Below, piece after piece: positions 28,115 to 36,730 of a stretch of DNA of 64,000 nucleotides. Under the pieces are notes generated by a model. That model was not told where the DNA came from. It made no database searches and was given only the letters and a program-made list of their open reading frames with translations. Made by a program: the position numbers and the translations under genes. Each line of letters opens with the position of its first letter. Within the stretch, counting starts at the first letter, position 1. Source of the DNA: Flexivirga caeni. GTDB lineage: Bacteria > Actinomycetota > Actinomycetes > Actinomycetales > Dermatophilaceae. Location of the stretch: contig NZ_RJJQ01000003.1 in assembly GCF_003724155.1 (NCBI RefSeq), positions 1-64,000 on the forward strand, written 5' to 3'.

Positions 28115-28756
28115 GTGTGGGACTTCGTCGTCGACCGGCGCGAGCAACTCCTGATCAACGCCTGGAATCACGCCTACCTGGTGATCCTCGCGGTGCTCTT
28201 CGCGACCGTGATCGCGGTGGTGCTCGCGGTCGTCGTCACCCGGCTGCCGAAGGTCGAGCCGGTCGCCAATGCTGTGAGCGCAGCCGGCCTGACGATCCCG
28301 TCGTTCGCGCTGATCGGACTGTTGCTGCCCGTGACTGGCCTCGGTGATGTCACGGCGCTGGTCGCGGTCACCTTCTACGCCGTGCTGCCGATCCTGCGCA
28401 ACGCGATCGTCGGGTTGCAGGGCGTCGAGCCCGGCTTGGTCGAGTCCGCGCGGGGCATGGGCATGAGCGAGCCGATGACGCTGCTGCGGATCAAGCTACC
28501 GCTGGCGTGGCCGGTGATCCTCTCCGGTATCCGCGTGTCGCTGCAGATGTCGATGGGCGTTGCGGCCATTGCGGCATACGTGCTCGGACCGGGTCTCGGC
28601 GCCTGGATCTTCCAGGGTCTGACCCAGGTCGGCGGCAAGAACGCTGTCAACTACGCGCTCTCGGCGACGATCGGCATCGTCCTGCTGGCGCTCATCCTCG
28701 ATCTCGCGCTGCTCCTCGTCGGGCGGCTCACCACCTCCAAGGGAGTGCGTGTCTGA
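28115..28756 (+). CDS. Glycine betaine/choline-type ABC permease, OpuCB-like
   Basis: GTG 28115 follows GGGGAGGAA by 5 nt; 213 residues. Five to six transmembrane segments include HAYLVILAVLFATVIAVVLA and GLTIPSFALIGLLLPVTGLG. The family motif TFYAVLPILRNAIVGLQGVE, then ARGMGMSEPMTLLRIKLP, is the ATPase-contact loop of OpuC/ProW permeases. It heads a four-gene set (permease, ATPase, permease, binding protein) typical of osmoprotectant import. The end overlaps the ATPase start by one base. Confidence 0.9.
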   Translation: MWDFVVDRREQLLINAWNHAYLVILAVLFATVIAVVLAVVVTRLPKVEPVANAVSAAGLTIPSFALIGLLLPVTGLGDVTALVAVTFYAVLPILRNAIVGLQGVEPGLVESARGMGMSEPMTLLRIKLPLAWPVILSGIRVSLQMSMGVAAIAAYVLGPGLGAWIFQGLTQVGGKNAVNYALSATIGIVLLALILDLALLLVGRLTTSKGVRV

Positions 28757-30018
28757 TGACCACGATGGAGTCCACCGATAAGCAGCAGCACACCGTCAGC
28801 GGCGCCGAGATCACCCTCGACGGCGTGTCCAAGATCTACCGCGGCCAGCAGGCTCCGGCTGTCGACAACATCAGCCTGACGGTGCCGGCCGGGGAGATCG
28901 TGATGTTCGTCGGGCCGTCCGGATGCGGTAAGACCACCACCTTGAAGATGATCAACCGGCTGATCGAGCCGACGTCGGGCACGATCAGCATCGGCGGCGA
29001 AAACATCCGCGCCAAGAAGGTCGACGAGCTGCGCCGGACCATTGGCTACGTGATCCAGGGCGGCAGCCTCTTCCCGCACATGTCGGTCGCCAAGAACATC
29101 TCCATCGTCCCGAAATTGTTGGGGTGGAACACTTCTCGGGTCAAGGACCGAGTTGACGAATTGCTCGACCTGGTAGGTCTTGACGCTGCGAAGTATCGCG
29201 ACCGCTACCCGCGCGAACTCTCCGGAGGGCAGCAGCAACGGGTCGGCGTCGCGCGCGGTCTGGCCGCGGACCCGCCGGTGATCCTGATGGACGAGCCGTT
29301 CGGTGCGGTCGACCCGATTACCCGCCAGCGGCTGCAGGACGAGTTGCTGTCGATTCAGCGCGAATTGCACAAGACCATCGTGTGCGTCACCCACGACATC
29401 GACGAGGCGATCAAGCTCGGTGACCGGGTGCTGATCCTGCAGGAGGGGGCGCACGTGGCGCAGTACGACACCCCGGAGGTGGTGCTGAGCAGTCCCGCCA
29501 ACGACTTCGCGCAGGACTTCGTCGGAGCCGGCTCCTCGCTGAAACGCCTGAGCCTGGCGCGGATTGCCGACCTTGAGCTGAAGACCCCGACAACTGCGAA
29601 GGTCGGCGACAGCACCGCCCAGGTCAGGTCGCGAGCCGAAGCCAACGGCGACGGCTCAGTGATCGTGCTGGACGACCGCAACCGGCCGCTCGGCTGGCCG
29701 TGGCTTCGGCAGCTCACCGGCGAGAAGATCGTGCAGCCGAGCGGTGACCTGATCAACCTGGACTCGCGGGCGACCTTGAACGACGCCCTCGACACCATGC
29801 TGGTGAGCGGGCACGGCGGTGCCGTCGTGACCGGTGACCGCGACGCCTACCTCGGCGTCATCGACTTCAAGACCGTCACCGACTTCATCGAAGAGATGCA
29901 GCGCGAGGCCGAGACCGAGACGAAGGCCGCTCCTGCGGCCGGGAGCGACGAGCATCCCGCTTCGCGCATCTCGATCGCGCCGACCGACGAGGAGCTGGAC
30001 GGGGGTCGTGAAGGGTGA
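28756..30018 (+). CDS. Glycine betaine/choline-type ABC ATPase with C-terminal CBS region, OpuCA-like
   Basis: ATG 28756 overlaps the permease stop; 420 residues. Walker A is GPSGCGKTT, the signature is LSGGQQQRVGVARGL and Walker B is VILMDEPFGAVDP, followed by the H-loop VCVTHDIDEA. Residues ~300-410 form a CBS-like module (DRNRPLGWPWLRQL, LINLDSRATLNDALDTMLVS, GAVVTGDRDAYLGVIDFKTV), which in OpuA/OpuC ATPases senses ionic strength or nucleotides. It powers import of a quaternary ammonium compound; the specific substrate is not determined. Ends 4 nt inside the next permease. Confidence 0.93.
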   Translation: MTTMESTDKQQHTVSGAEITLDGVSKIYRGQQAPAVDNISLTVPAGEIVMFVGPSGCGKTTTLKMINRLIEPTSGTISIGGENIRAKKVDELRRTIGYVIQGGSLFPHMSVAKNISIVPKLLGWNTSRVKDRVDELLDLVGLDAAKYRDRYPRELSGGQQQRVGVARGLAADPPVILMDEPFGAVDPITRQRLQDELLSIQRELHKTIVCVTHDIDEAIKLGDRVLILQEGAHVAQYDTPEVVLSSPANDFAQDFVGAGSSLKRLSLARIADLELKTPTTAKVGDSTAQVRSRAEANGDGSVIVLDDRNRPLGWPWLRQLTGEKIVQPSGDLINLDSRATLNDALDTMLVSGHGGAVVTGDRDAYLGVIDFKTVTDFIEEMQREAETETKAAPAAGSDEHPASRISIAPTDEELDGGREG

Positions 30019-30821
30019 GCATCCACATCGACGCGCCGATCGAGCAGCCTGCTGTCGGCGCCGGCCCGGCACCCCGGCGCGGCCGGCTGAGCGGTGGCAG
30101 CGCGATCGAGTTGTTCGGCATACCGATCCTCGTCGTCGTCGGTTTTCTGCTGTACGTCTGGTGGCGGCAGACCGCGACCCTGGACTCCATCGAGGCAAGC
30201 TCGCTGGACTGGTCCGAGGTGCGCCTCGAGGTCTGGCAGCACCTGAAACTCACCGTGGTGGCGTCGCTCGTGGTCGTCGCGATCGCCGTGCCGCTCGGGG
30301 TGCTGCTCACCCGGCCGCGGCTGCGCTTCCTCGCTCCTGCGGTGGTCGGCGTGGCGAACGCCGGTCAAGCCGCGCCCTCCATCGGGTTGATCGTGCTGCT
30401 GTTCATGTGGCTGTCTGGCTGGTCCGGCTTCTGGGTGGCGATCCTGGCGCTCGCGCTCTACGGCATCCTGCCGGTGCTGCGCAACACGATCACCGGGCTG
30501 CAGGGCGTCGACCCGACCCTCGTGGAGGCCGGCCGCGGGCTCGGCTATTCGGGTGGTTCGGTGCTGCTGCGTGTCGAGTTGCCGCTCGCGTTGCCGGTCA
30601 TCATGGCCGGCATCCGCACCTCTCTCGTGCTCGTCGTCGGCACCGCCGCGCTGGCGACCTTCATCAACGCCGGCGGGATGGGCGGCATGATCACGGCCGG
30701 CATCACGCTCTACCGCTACCCGGTGATGGTTGCCGGAGCCGTGCTGATCGCGCTGCTGGCGCTGCTGGTCGAGTGGGTCGGCCGGGTGCTGGAGCTGCTG
30801 GTCCGGCCGAAGGGGATCTGA
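30015..30821 (+). CDS. Glycine betaine/choline-type ABC permease, OpuCD-like
   Basis: GTG 30015 overlaps the ATPase; 268 residues. A cytoplasmic leader precedes the helices, which begin LFGIPILVVVGFLLYVWW. The ATPase-docking motif is ALYGILPVLRNTITGLQGVD followed by EAGRGLGYSGGSVLLRVELP. It is the partner of the permease at 28115. Ending overlaps the binding-protein start by one base (TGATG). Confidence 0.92.
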   Translation: MSIHIDAPIEQPAVGAGPAPRRGRLSGGSAIELFGIPILVVVGFLLYVWWRQTATLDSIEASSLDWSEVRLEVWQHLKLTVVASLVVVAIAVPLGVLLTRPRLRFLAPAVVGVANAGQAAPSIGLIVLLFMWLSGWSGFWVAILALALYGILPVLRNTITGLQGVDPTLVEAGRGLGYSGGSVLLRVELPLALPVIMAGIRTSLVLVVGTAALATFINAGGMGGMITAGITLYRYPVMVAGAVLIALLALLVEWVGRVLELLVRPKGI

Positions 30822-31828
30822 TGCGAAACACCTCTCGTCATACGACACCGAGCCGGCGGGCCTTCGCGGCGGTTGCCGGAGCAGCTGCAATCGCGCTCAC
30901 CACGTCGGGATGTCTCGGGCTGGGCACAGCCGGCGGCTACGTGCCGTCGGGCAAGCTCGCCGGTCCCCTGGCGAAGACGAAATCCCTTGACGGAGCATCC
31001 CTTTCGATCGGCTCGAAGAACTTCACCGAGAACATCCTGCTCGGCAAGATGGCGATCATCCTGCTGCGGTCGGCGGGTGCGAGTGTGAAGGATCTGACCA
31101 ACATCCCCGGGTCGGCATCCGCACGAGAGGCGATGCTCGACGGTCAGATCGACGGCATGTGGGAATACACCGGCACCGGGTGGATCACCTACCTCGGACA
31201 CGAGAAGGCGATCCCCGACGAGCACAAGCAGTATGTCGCGGTGCGCGACGAGGATCAGCGCAAGAACCACCTCGACTGGCTGCCGCCCGCGCCGATGAAC
31301 AACACCTACGGCTTCGCCGTCACCCAGCAGGTGGCGGAGAAATACCACATCAGCAAACTTTCGCAACTGGCGAAAGTGCCCAAGGCACAACGGACTTTCT
31401 GCGTCGAGTCGGAGCTGATCAACCGGCCGGACGGGCTCAAAGGCATGCTGCAGAAGTATGACGTGCCACTGGGCAGCGGTGTCCCGCGCAGCAACCTGCG
31501 GATCTACCAGACCGGTGCGATCTACGACGCGACCGCGCACGGCAAGTGCAACTTTGGGGAGGTCTTCACCACGGACGGCCGCATCGTCGCGCTGCACCTG
31601 AAGGTGCTGCAGGACGACCGGTCGTTCTTCCCGAAGTACAACGTGTCATTCGTGGTGCGGGACAAGGTCATCAAGAAGTACCCGCAGATCGCGGATCTCG
31701 TTGCGCCCGTGACCAAGAAGCTCACCAATGACGTCCTGCTGCACCTCAACGCGCAGGTCGACGTCGACGGCAAGGAACCGGCCGACGTCGCCTACGACTG
31801 GCTCCGGAAGGAAGGCTTCGTCAAGTAG
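30821..31828 (+). CDS. Glycine betaine/choline-type substrate-binding lipoprotein, OpuCC-like
   Basis: 335 residues. The N-terminus SRRAFAAVAGAAAIALTTSG ends in a lipobox Cys (SGC), so it is membrane-anchored and possibly Tat-exported. The OpuAC domain is clear: SIGSKNFTENILLGKMAIIL, DGMWEYTGTGWITYLGHEKA and MNNTYGFAVTQQVAEKYHIS. Aromatic residues in these regions form the usual cage for quaternary ammonium groups. Last gene of the importer operon. Confidence 0.93.
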   Translation: MRNTSRHTTPSRRAFAAVAGAAAIALTTSGCLGLGTAGGYVPSGKLAGPLAKTKSLDGASLSIGSKNFTENILLGKMAIILLRSAGASVKDLTNIPGSASAREAMLDGQIDGMWEYTGTGWITYLGHEKAIPDEHKQYVAVRDEDQRKNHLDWLPPAPMNNTYGFAVTQQVAEKYHISKLSQLAKVPKAQRTFCVESELINRPDGLKGMLQKYDVPLGSGVPRSNLRIYQTGAIYDATAHGKCNFGEVFTTDGRIVALHLKVLQDDRSFFPKYNVSFVVRDKVIKKYPQIADLVAPVTKKLTNDVLLHLNAQVDVDGKEPADVAYDWLRKEGFVK

Positions 31829-31862
31829 TCGAGGTGTTGCGGATGGTTCTAGGTTGGACGGT

Positions 31863-32270
31863 ATGAGCCGCTACGTGATCGACGCGCCGACGCTGTTGAG
31901 ACTGATCGACGCCGAGCAACCGGTCGATGCGGACCACCAGCTCGTCGCGCCAGGCCGGATCCGTTCGGACGCACTCGAATTGCTGCTGCGTGCAGTCCGG
32001 TCCGCCGAGCTGACCGAGCGGGAGGCACTGGCCCGCCATACGAAGGTCACCGAGTTGAAAATGCGCCTGCTCAACGATCGCGGATCCCGCGGCTTGGCCT
32101 GGGCCATCGCTCGTGAGCACGACTGGGACTCGATCCACGACGCCGAATACCTGGCGCTCACCAGGTTGCAGGGCGACGCACTGGTCACCGTCGATCCGTG
32201 CCTCGCGGCGAAGGCAGCAGGCATCGTGCCGCTGTCTCCGTTCGACGCGTTGACGGCGCCTGATCGGTGA
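31863..32270 (+). CDS. PIN-domain-like protein (VapC-type, no antitoxin seen)
   Basis: 135 residues from ATG 31863, preceded by TAGGTT 7 nt upstream, hence probably leaderless. MSRYVIDAPTLLRLID provides the first acidic residue, ELLLRAVRSAELTEREA the central acidic region, and DWDSIHDAEYLALTRLQGDA then LVTVDPCLAAKAAGI the C-terminal Asp motif of PIN nucleases. The size and motifs suggest an RNase or a type II toxin. No small antitoxin gene is adjacent on either side, which is unusual for a toxin. It is convergent with gadB across a palindrome. Confidence 0.72.
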   Translation: MSRYVIDAPTLLRLIDAEQPVDADHQLVAPGRIRSDALELLLRAVRSAELTEREALARHTKVTELKMRLLNDRGSRGLAWAIAREHDWDSIHDAEYLALTRLQGDALVTVDPCLAAKAAGIVPLSPFDALTAPDR

Positions 32271-32300
32271 GGGCTGTGGCCGTGCGGTTGGCGCCCCTCT

Positions 32301-32387
32301 AATCGAGCGGCCCACTTATGCATTGAGCGGACCACAAAATCACCCCGATTTTGTGGTCCGCTCGTGCGTTTTCTGTGCCGCTCAATC
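32301..32387. repeat. 87-nt nested palindrome, copy E2, between convergent genes
   Basis: Same length and layout as the element at 27737. Its four arms read AATCGAGCGGCCCA, ATTGAGCGGACCAC, GTGGTCCGCTCG and TGTGCCGCTCAATC, around the shared centre CACCCCG. Where the first copy has GAGAGG/CCTCTC in all arms this copy has GAGCGG/CCGCTC, so pairing is kept. It sits between the ends of two converging genes and could terminate both. Confidence 0.85.
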
Positions 32388-32395
32388 AGGCGCGG

Positions 32396-33766
32396 TCAGT
32401 GGTGGAAGCCGTGCGGTCCGCTGATCTCGTGTCCGGGGTGCGCGGCGTGCTCGAGGTTGGCGACAGTGGTCGCCAGGTCGCGCAGCAGCCAGTCGGCCAG
32501 GTCGGTGGTGAGGCCTGACCGGCATACGATCCGCAGCACTGCCAGGTCTTCTCGGCCCTTCGGCATGGTGTATGCCGGGACCTGCCATCCGCGTTCGCGA
32601 AGTCCGCGGGACACCGCGAACACGTCCCAGCCGTCGACATCGTCGGCGGTGGTGAAGGTGACCACCGGCAGTTCGTCGCCGTTGCTGAGCATGCGGAACT
32701 GCGGCATTGCCCCGACCTTCCCGGCGATCCGGCCGGCTACGTCGCGGCTTGCCTGCTGCACCGCGCGATAGCCCTCGAAACCCAGCCGGGTGAACATGAA
32801 GTACTGCCCGACGACCTCCATGCCGGGCCGGGAGAAGTTCAGCGCGAAGGTCGGCATATCGCCGCCCAGGTAGTTGACGTGGAAGACCAGGTCGTCGGGC
32901 AGCGCGTCGGCGTCGCGCCAGATCGCCCAGCCCACACCGGGATACACCAGTCCGTACTTGTGGCCGGACGCGTTGATCGATGCGACGCGGGGGAGCCGGA
33001 AGTCCCACGGCAGGTCGGGGTCGAGGAACGGAGCGACGAATCCGCCCGATGCCGCATCCACGTGAATGGGTATGTCGGGACCGCCCTCGGCCGCGAGCTT
33101 GTCCAGCGCAGCGGCAATTTCGGCGACCGGCTCGTAGCTGCCGTCCATCGTCGAGCCGAGGATCGCGACGACGCCGATGGTGTTCTCATCGACATACTCC
33201 AGGGCGCTTTGCGCGTCGAGATGCAACCGGTCACCTTCGAGCGGCACCAGGCGAGGCTCGACCTCGAAGTAGCGGCAGAACTTGTCCCAGCAGATCTGTG
33301 CGTTGGCGCCGAGCACCAGGTTGGGCCGCCGGGTGAGGTCGTCGCCGACCCGTGCCCGCCAGCGGTGCTTGAGGGCGAGGCCGCCGAGCATGCAGGCCTC
33401 ACTGGACCCGACGGTGGAGCAGCCCGTCGGGTTCGCCGGGTCGTCGGCGTGCCACAGGTCGGCGAGGATCTTGACGCAGCGCTGCTCGATGTCGGCGGTC
33501 TGCGGATATTCGTCCTTGTCGACCATGTTCTTGTCCATGCACTGTGCCATCAGGGCTTTCGCCTGCGGCTCCATGCTGGTGGTGACGAAGGTCGCCAGGT
33601 TGAGCCGGGCACTGCCGTCCAGCTCGAGGTCGGCGTGGATCGCCTCGTAGGCCGCGTTCGCGGGCAGCGGGTTGTCGGCGAGGCGTTCGCGGGGGAGCAC
33701 GTCCCATCCGCCCATCACCAGGTCGTTGCGCAGTTGTTCGAGATCGGATCTGTTGTCTGCGGTCAT
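32396..33766 (-). CDS. gadB: Glutamate decarboxylase
   Basis: 456 residues from ATG 33764-33766. This PLP enzyme turns glutamate into GABA and CO2, consuming a proton, often for acid tolerance. Visible motifs are NLATFVTTSMEPQA, STVGSSEACMLGGLALKHRW, the aspartate region IHVDAASGGFVAPF and INASGHKYGLVYPGVGWAIW with the PLP lysine. The C-terminus ends GPHGFHH. No GABA antiporter is next to it. A short, near-identical copy of the first codons recurs at ~36692 in a later intergenic region. Confidence 0.95.
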   Translation of the reverse strand: MTADNRSDLEQLRNDLVMGGWDVLPRERLADNPLPANAAYEAIHADLELDGSARLNLATFVTTSMEPQAKALMAQCMDKNMVDKDEYPQTADIEQRCVKILADLWHADDPANPTGCSTVGSSEACMLGGLALKHRWRARVGDDLTRRPNLVLGANAQICWDKFCRYFEVEPRLVPLEGDRLHLDAQSALEYVDENTIGVVAILGSTMDGSYEPVAEIAAALDKLAAEGGPDIPIHVDAASGGFVAPFLDPDLPWDFRLPRVASINASGHKYGLVYPGVGWAIWRDADALPDDLVFHVNYLGGDMPTFALNFSRPGMEVVGQYFMFTRLGFEGYRAVQQASRDVAGRIAGKVGAMPQFRMLSNGDELPVVTFTTADDVDGWDVFAVSRGLRERGWQVPAYTMPKGREDLAVLRIVCRSGLTTDLADWLLRDLATTVANLEHAAHPGHEISGPHGFHH

Positions 33767-33829
33767 GCGGCCACTATGTCGCCGCCGCCTTGCCGCAGGC
33801 TGAGTCTTCGCGGCTGGCACCATAACCGT

Positions 33830-35539
33830 GTGCACACTTCACGGCCCGTGTCTGCCCTCGGCTCAGCCCCGGATTCGGAGGTGTCGTCTCTGCGGCAGCA
33901 CTACTTCCAGTTGCTCGGCGATCCGCTGGCGTTCATTGCCGAGGCGAGCGCGCTGCTCGCGGTGGTGGACCCGCGGTCGATCCCCTCGCAGGAGCCCGGG
34001 CCACCGGACCTGGACGCGTTGCTCGACTTGATCATCGCGGACGCATGCGTCGAGACCACCGCGCTGTTGCGGGTGGTCGCGCAACTCGCGCCGGCGCCAT
34101 ACGCAGCACGGGCGGCGGAAGCTGCGGCGCAGCGGGACGATCCGGTGCTGCCGTGGGTGGCGGCCCTGAACGCAGCACAGGTCACCGGATCAGCAACGAT
34201 GCGAGACGTTTTCGGTGATGGGATCACCTACGTCTTCGAGGTGCAAGCGCCGCAGCTGCCGGTCATGTCGATGCTGGTGTATGTCGATCGGCGCCGGGGC
34301 GGCGCCGTCGGCGACGCATTCATCGTCGGACAGTCGCTCGAGGCCGTGCACCGGGAGATCGCGCATGACCCGGACCTGACGGACGTGGTCTGGAGCAGTG
34401 TGGACCAGGCAGCTGCACGCGGACTGGTTGAAGCCGGCATCGAGTTGTCGGCGAGCCTCGAAACGCCGATGGAGACCGAGTCCTGGCCGGCCTTGCGTGC
34501 GCTGACCGACTGGGTGCTGCGCATGCTGCCGCCGGCGCAGGCGCCGCAGCAACCGGCGTTGACTGCGGCGGACCGGCACCGGCTGATCAGTGAGTTCGTC
34601 GCCAGCGAGGAGTGGGCGGTCACCGGGCTCGACGTGCGAGACGTCACCGAGATGCTCATCGACTTCTCGATCAACTACGGGACTGGCGACCCGCTGGAGT
34701 GGAGTCCCCGAGGCGTCGACGACTTCCTCGGCTGGTGGTCCGAGCACACCCTCACCGACGACCTGGACGACGCGATGCCTGAAGTTGTCTTGATGTGGGT
34801 GCAATTCGCCTGGGAACGAAAGGAGCTCGGCCGCAGGTTAACCGGTGACGCGCTCGCCGAGGTCGAAGACCTGGTGTACGCATTCGCGTTCGGGCCGGAG
34901 GAGGACGACTACGAGGAGGTTGACTACGAGGACGACGAGGACGAACCGGAGGGCGGCACGGCCGGATGGGCGAACGAGTTCTGGTTCGACCCATACGACC
35001 TGGGCTTCCGAGCTCCGCGCATCGAACTCGACCGGGACGAGCTTGCCGTGGCGGTCGGCGGCGACGACGCGCTGGCGGCGCTGACCGACGAACCCCTTCC
35101 CGCCGATGAGAAGTTCGACCTGTCGAAGGTGCCCGAGCCGATGTACGACCTGGTGACGAAGATCCTGGACCACATCGACCGCGGCTCCGACGCCTATGAG
35201 GTGATCGACACGGAGATCTGCACGGCACAGCGGCGGTTGCTGGCGCGCGCCGTCCGGGAGGCGCCCGAGTGGTTTGCACCGACGTCGAAGGCGCCTGCGG
35301 CGGCGCACGCGATCTGCTGGCTGATCGGCCGCGGCAACGATCTGCTGGGACCGGACCGGCTGCTGACCGCCAGCGCTCTGGAGAAGGCTGTGGGTTCCGG
35401 GTCGGGTCGCCAGCGAGCGGCTCGCTTGCAGGAACTGCTCAGGATGCCGACCGGCCGCGGCGGCATCCTGCTGGGCGACCCCCGGTTGCTCGTCAGAGAG
35501 GTGCGCACGCAGCTGATCGAGCTACGCGACCTGCGGTGA
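33830..35539 (+). CDS. Uncharacterised protein with acidic central linker
   Basis: GTG 33830 gives 569 residues; the same frame is open far upstream but only as antisense of gadB. I do not recognise a named family with certainty. The N-terminal ~330 residues are helical and Trp/Asp rich (HRLISEFVASEEWAVTGLDV, WWSEHTLTDDLDDAMPEVVL). A strongly acidic stretch follows at ~350-375 (EEDDYEEVDYEDDEDEPEGG). The C-terminal ~130 residues form a helical domain (ICTAQRRLLARAVREAPEWF, AHAICWLIGRGNDLLGPDRL, RAARLQELLRMP) resembling small conserved domains seen next to SEC-C-type proteins. No signal or membrane segment. It lies 63 bp from the divergent gadB start. Confidence 0.75.
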   Translation: MHTSRPVSALGSAPDSEVSSLRQHYFQLLGDPLAFIAEASALLAVVDPRSIPSQEPGPPDLDALLDLIIADACVETTALLRVVAQLAPAPYAARAAEAAAQRDDPVLPWVAALNAAQVTGSATMRDVFGDGITYVFEVQAPQLPVMSMLVYVDRRRGGAVGDAFIVGQSLEAVHREIAHDPDLTDVVWSSVDQAAARGLVEAGIELSASLETPMETESWPALRALTDWVLRMLPPAQAPQQPALTAADRHRLISEFVASEEWAVTGLDVRDVTEMLIDFSINYGTGDPLEWSPRGVDDFLGWWSEHTLTDDLDDAMPEVVLMWVQFAWERKELGRRLTGDALAEVEDLVYAFAFGPEEDDYEEVDYEDDEDEPEGGTAGWANEFWFDPYDLGFRAPRIELDRDELAVAVGGDDALAALTDEPLPADEKFDLSKVPEPMYDLVTKILDHIDRGSDAYEVIDTEICTAQRRLLARAVREAPEWFAPTSKAPAAAHAICWLIGRGNDLLGPDRLLTASALEKAVGSGSGRQRAARLQELLRMPTGRGGILLGDPRLLVREVRTQLIELRDLR

Positions 35540-35560
35540 CGGCTTCCGGCATACGGCCGA

Positions 35561-36541
35561 TTACGTCTCGTCCACGATCTCCCAGAAGCGACTGCGCAGC
35601 TGGTAGCGGGTGGTGTCGTCGAGGAAGAAGTTGCCGAGTCGCGCCGACAGGTCGAGCAGGAGCGCGCGGTCGAGCTCGCTGGGCACCGACGGCTTGCTGC
35701 GCCGCATGCTGGCCACGTCCTCGTCGGTGGCCGTGCTCCGCCAGGACTCCACGACCTTGTGGCAGACGATGTCGATGTCCTCGGGGCTCGCTTCGCCCTG
35801 GTCGGTGACGAATCGGTCTGCGCCGGTTGGGATTCCACCGGTTTCGGTCGAATAGACCAGGCCCGAGGAAGCCACGGCAGCAGGGGTATGGCGCTCGGGC
35901 GCTCGCGGTGTCGCGGCTGCCACGCGGGCCACCATCGCGGCGGGCGTCGGGACTCCGGGCTCGGCCGTGAGGCTCGGCACGACCGCGGGGCGCTCGCGGC
36001 GGCGCACGGCGGCATCCAGCGCGGCGGCGTCGATGAGCTGGACGTCGTCGGCGACCTGGCGCAAGTGCGCGGAGACGCCGTGCGGCAGCCCGTCGGCGTT
36101 GGGGACGGCGAGGACGATGACCTGCGCGCCGAGGTTCTGCGCCTCGTCCACGGCTTCGGTGAGGTCGTCGTCGCCGGAGACCAGGTAGAGCCGGTCGACG
36201 CGACCGTGCCGCGCGTGGTTGACGATGTCCAGGCCGAGGCGCAGGTCGACACCCTTCTGGGTGCCGTCGTTCGCGGTGCGGCCGAGGCGCAGCTTGACCA
36301 TCGGGAGTGCCCCGATCAGCCGTTGTTCCGGAGAAGTCGTGTGCGGCCACGCGGCGTCATACCACTGGGTGCGCAGCAACGGCATGCCGCTGTCCGCACT
36401 TGCCTGGCGGGCCAGGCTGTCGATCAGCTGGGCGTGCGCGACGTCGATGCCGCCGCGCAACGAGGTGCCGGTGGTGCGGGTCGCCGCGGCTGCCAGCAGG
36501 TAGCCCGCATCGACATACAGCGAACAGTAGGACTGGCCCAT
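35561..36541 (-). CDS. NYN domain (PIN-like) protein
   Basis: 326 residues from ATG 36539-36541 after GGGAG. Acidic catalytic-type positions of NYN/LabA-DUF88 nucleases are present: SLYVDAGYLLAAAA, KGVDLRLGLDIVNHARHGR and LVSGDDDLTEAVDEAQNLGA. The C-terminal ~110 residues (IVCHKVVESWRSTATDEDVA, TRYQLRSRFWEIVDET) look like a helical RNA-binding extension. NYN proteins are single-strand RNA nucleases or RNA processing factors. No partner gene is coupled. Confidence 0.85.
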   Translation of the reverse strand: MGQSYCSLYVDAGYLLAAAATRTTGTSLRGGIDVAHAQLIDSLARQASADSGMPLLRTQWYDAAWPHTTSPEQRLIGALPMVKLRLGRTANDGTQKGVDLRLGLDIVNHARHGRVDRLYLVSGDDDLTEAVDEAQNLGAQVIVLAVPNADGLPHGVSAHLRQVADDVQLIDAAALDAAVRRRERPAVVPSLTAEPGVPTPAAMVARVAAATPRAPERHTPAAVASSGLVYSTETGGIPTGADRFVTDQGEASPEDIDIVCHKVVESWRSTATDEDVASMRRSKPSVPSELDRALLLDLSARLGNFFLDDTTRYQLRSRFWEIVDET

Positions 36542-36623
36542 TCCGCTTCTCCCTCATCGGCATTGCGTATGGCGAACCTAACGCACCCGCGCCTCGCCCC
36601 GGCGGTTCGGGTTTGCTGGGTGG

Positions 36624-36666
36624 CCGAGTAGGGCGGGGGAGCGAAGCGGAGGAGTCCGTATCGAGG
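36624..36666. repeat. Dispersed intergenic repeat, copy 2
   Basis: CCGAGTAGGGCGGGGGAGCG opens the unit and GGAGTCCGTATCGAGG closes it, matching the order of words in the copy at 20445-20487 (GAGTAG, GGAGCG, CGTATCGA). It is degenerate relative to that copy. Confidence 0.5.
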
Positions 36667-36691
36667 TCTCCGTCGCCCACGGTCGGTCTGC

Positions 36692-36730
36692 AGTTGTTCG
36701 AGGTCGGATCCGTCGTCTGTGGTCTCGTAT
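36692..36730 (-). pseudogene. Short remnant resembling the gadB 5' end
   Basis: On the minus strand this reads ETTDDGSDLEQLQTD, close to MTADNRSDLEQLRND at the GadB N-terminus. The nucleotides match the gadB start region (33731-33766) at roughly 31 of 35 positions by eye. The similarity stops abruptly on both sides and no further decarboxylase sequence follows. Confidence 0.4.

Noticed and set aside
32879-33829. N-terminal extension of the protein at 33830
   Set aside because: The in-frame extension is entirely antisense to gadB and lacks any conserved sequence; a GTG at 33830 gives a sensible start.
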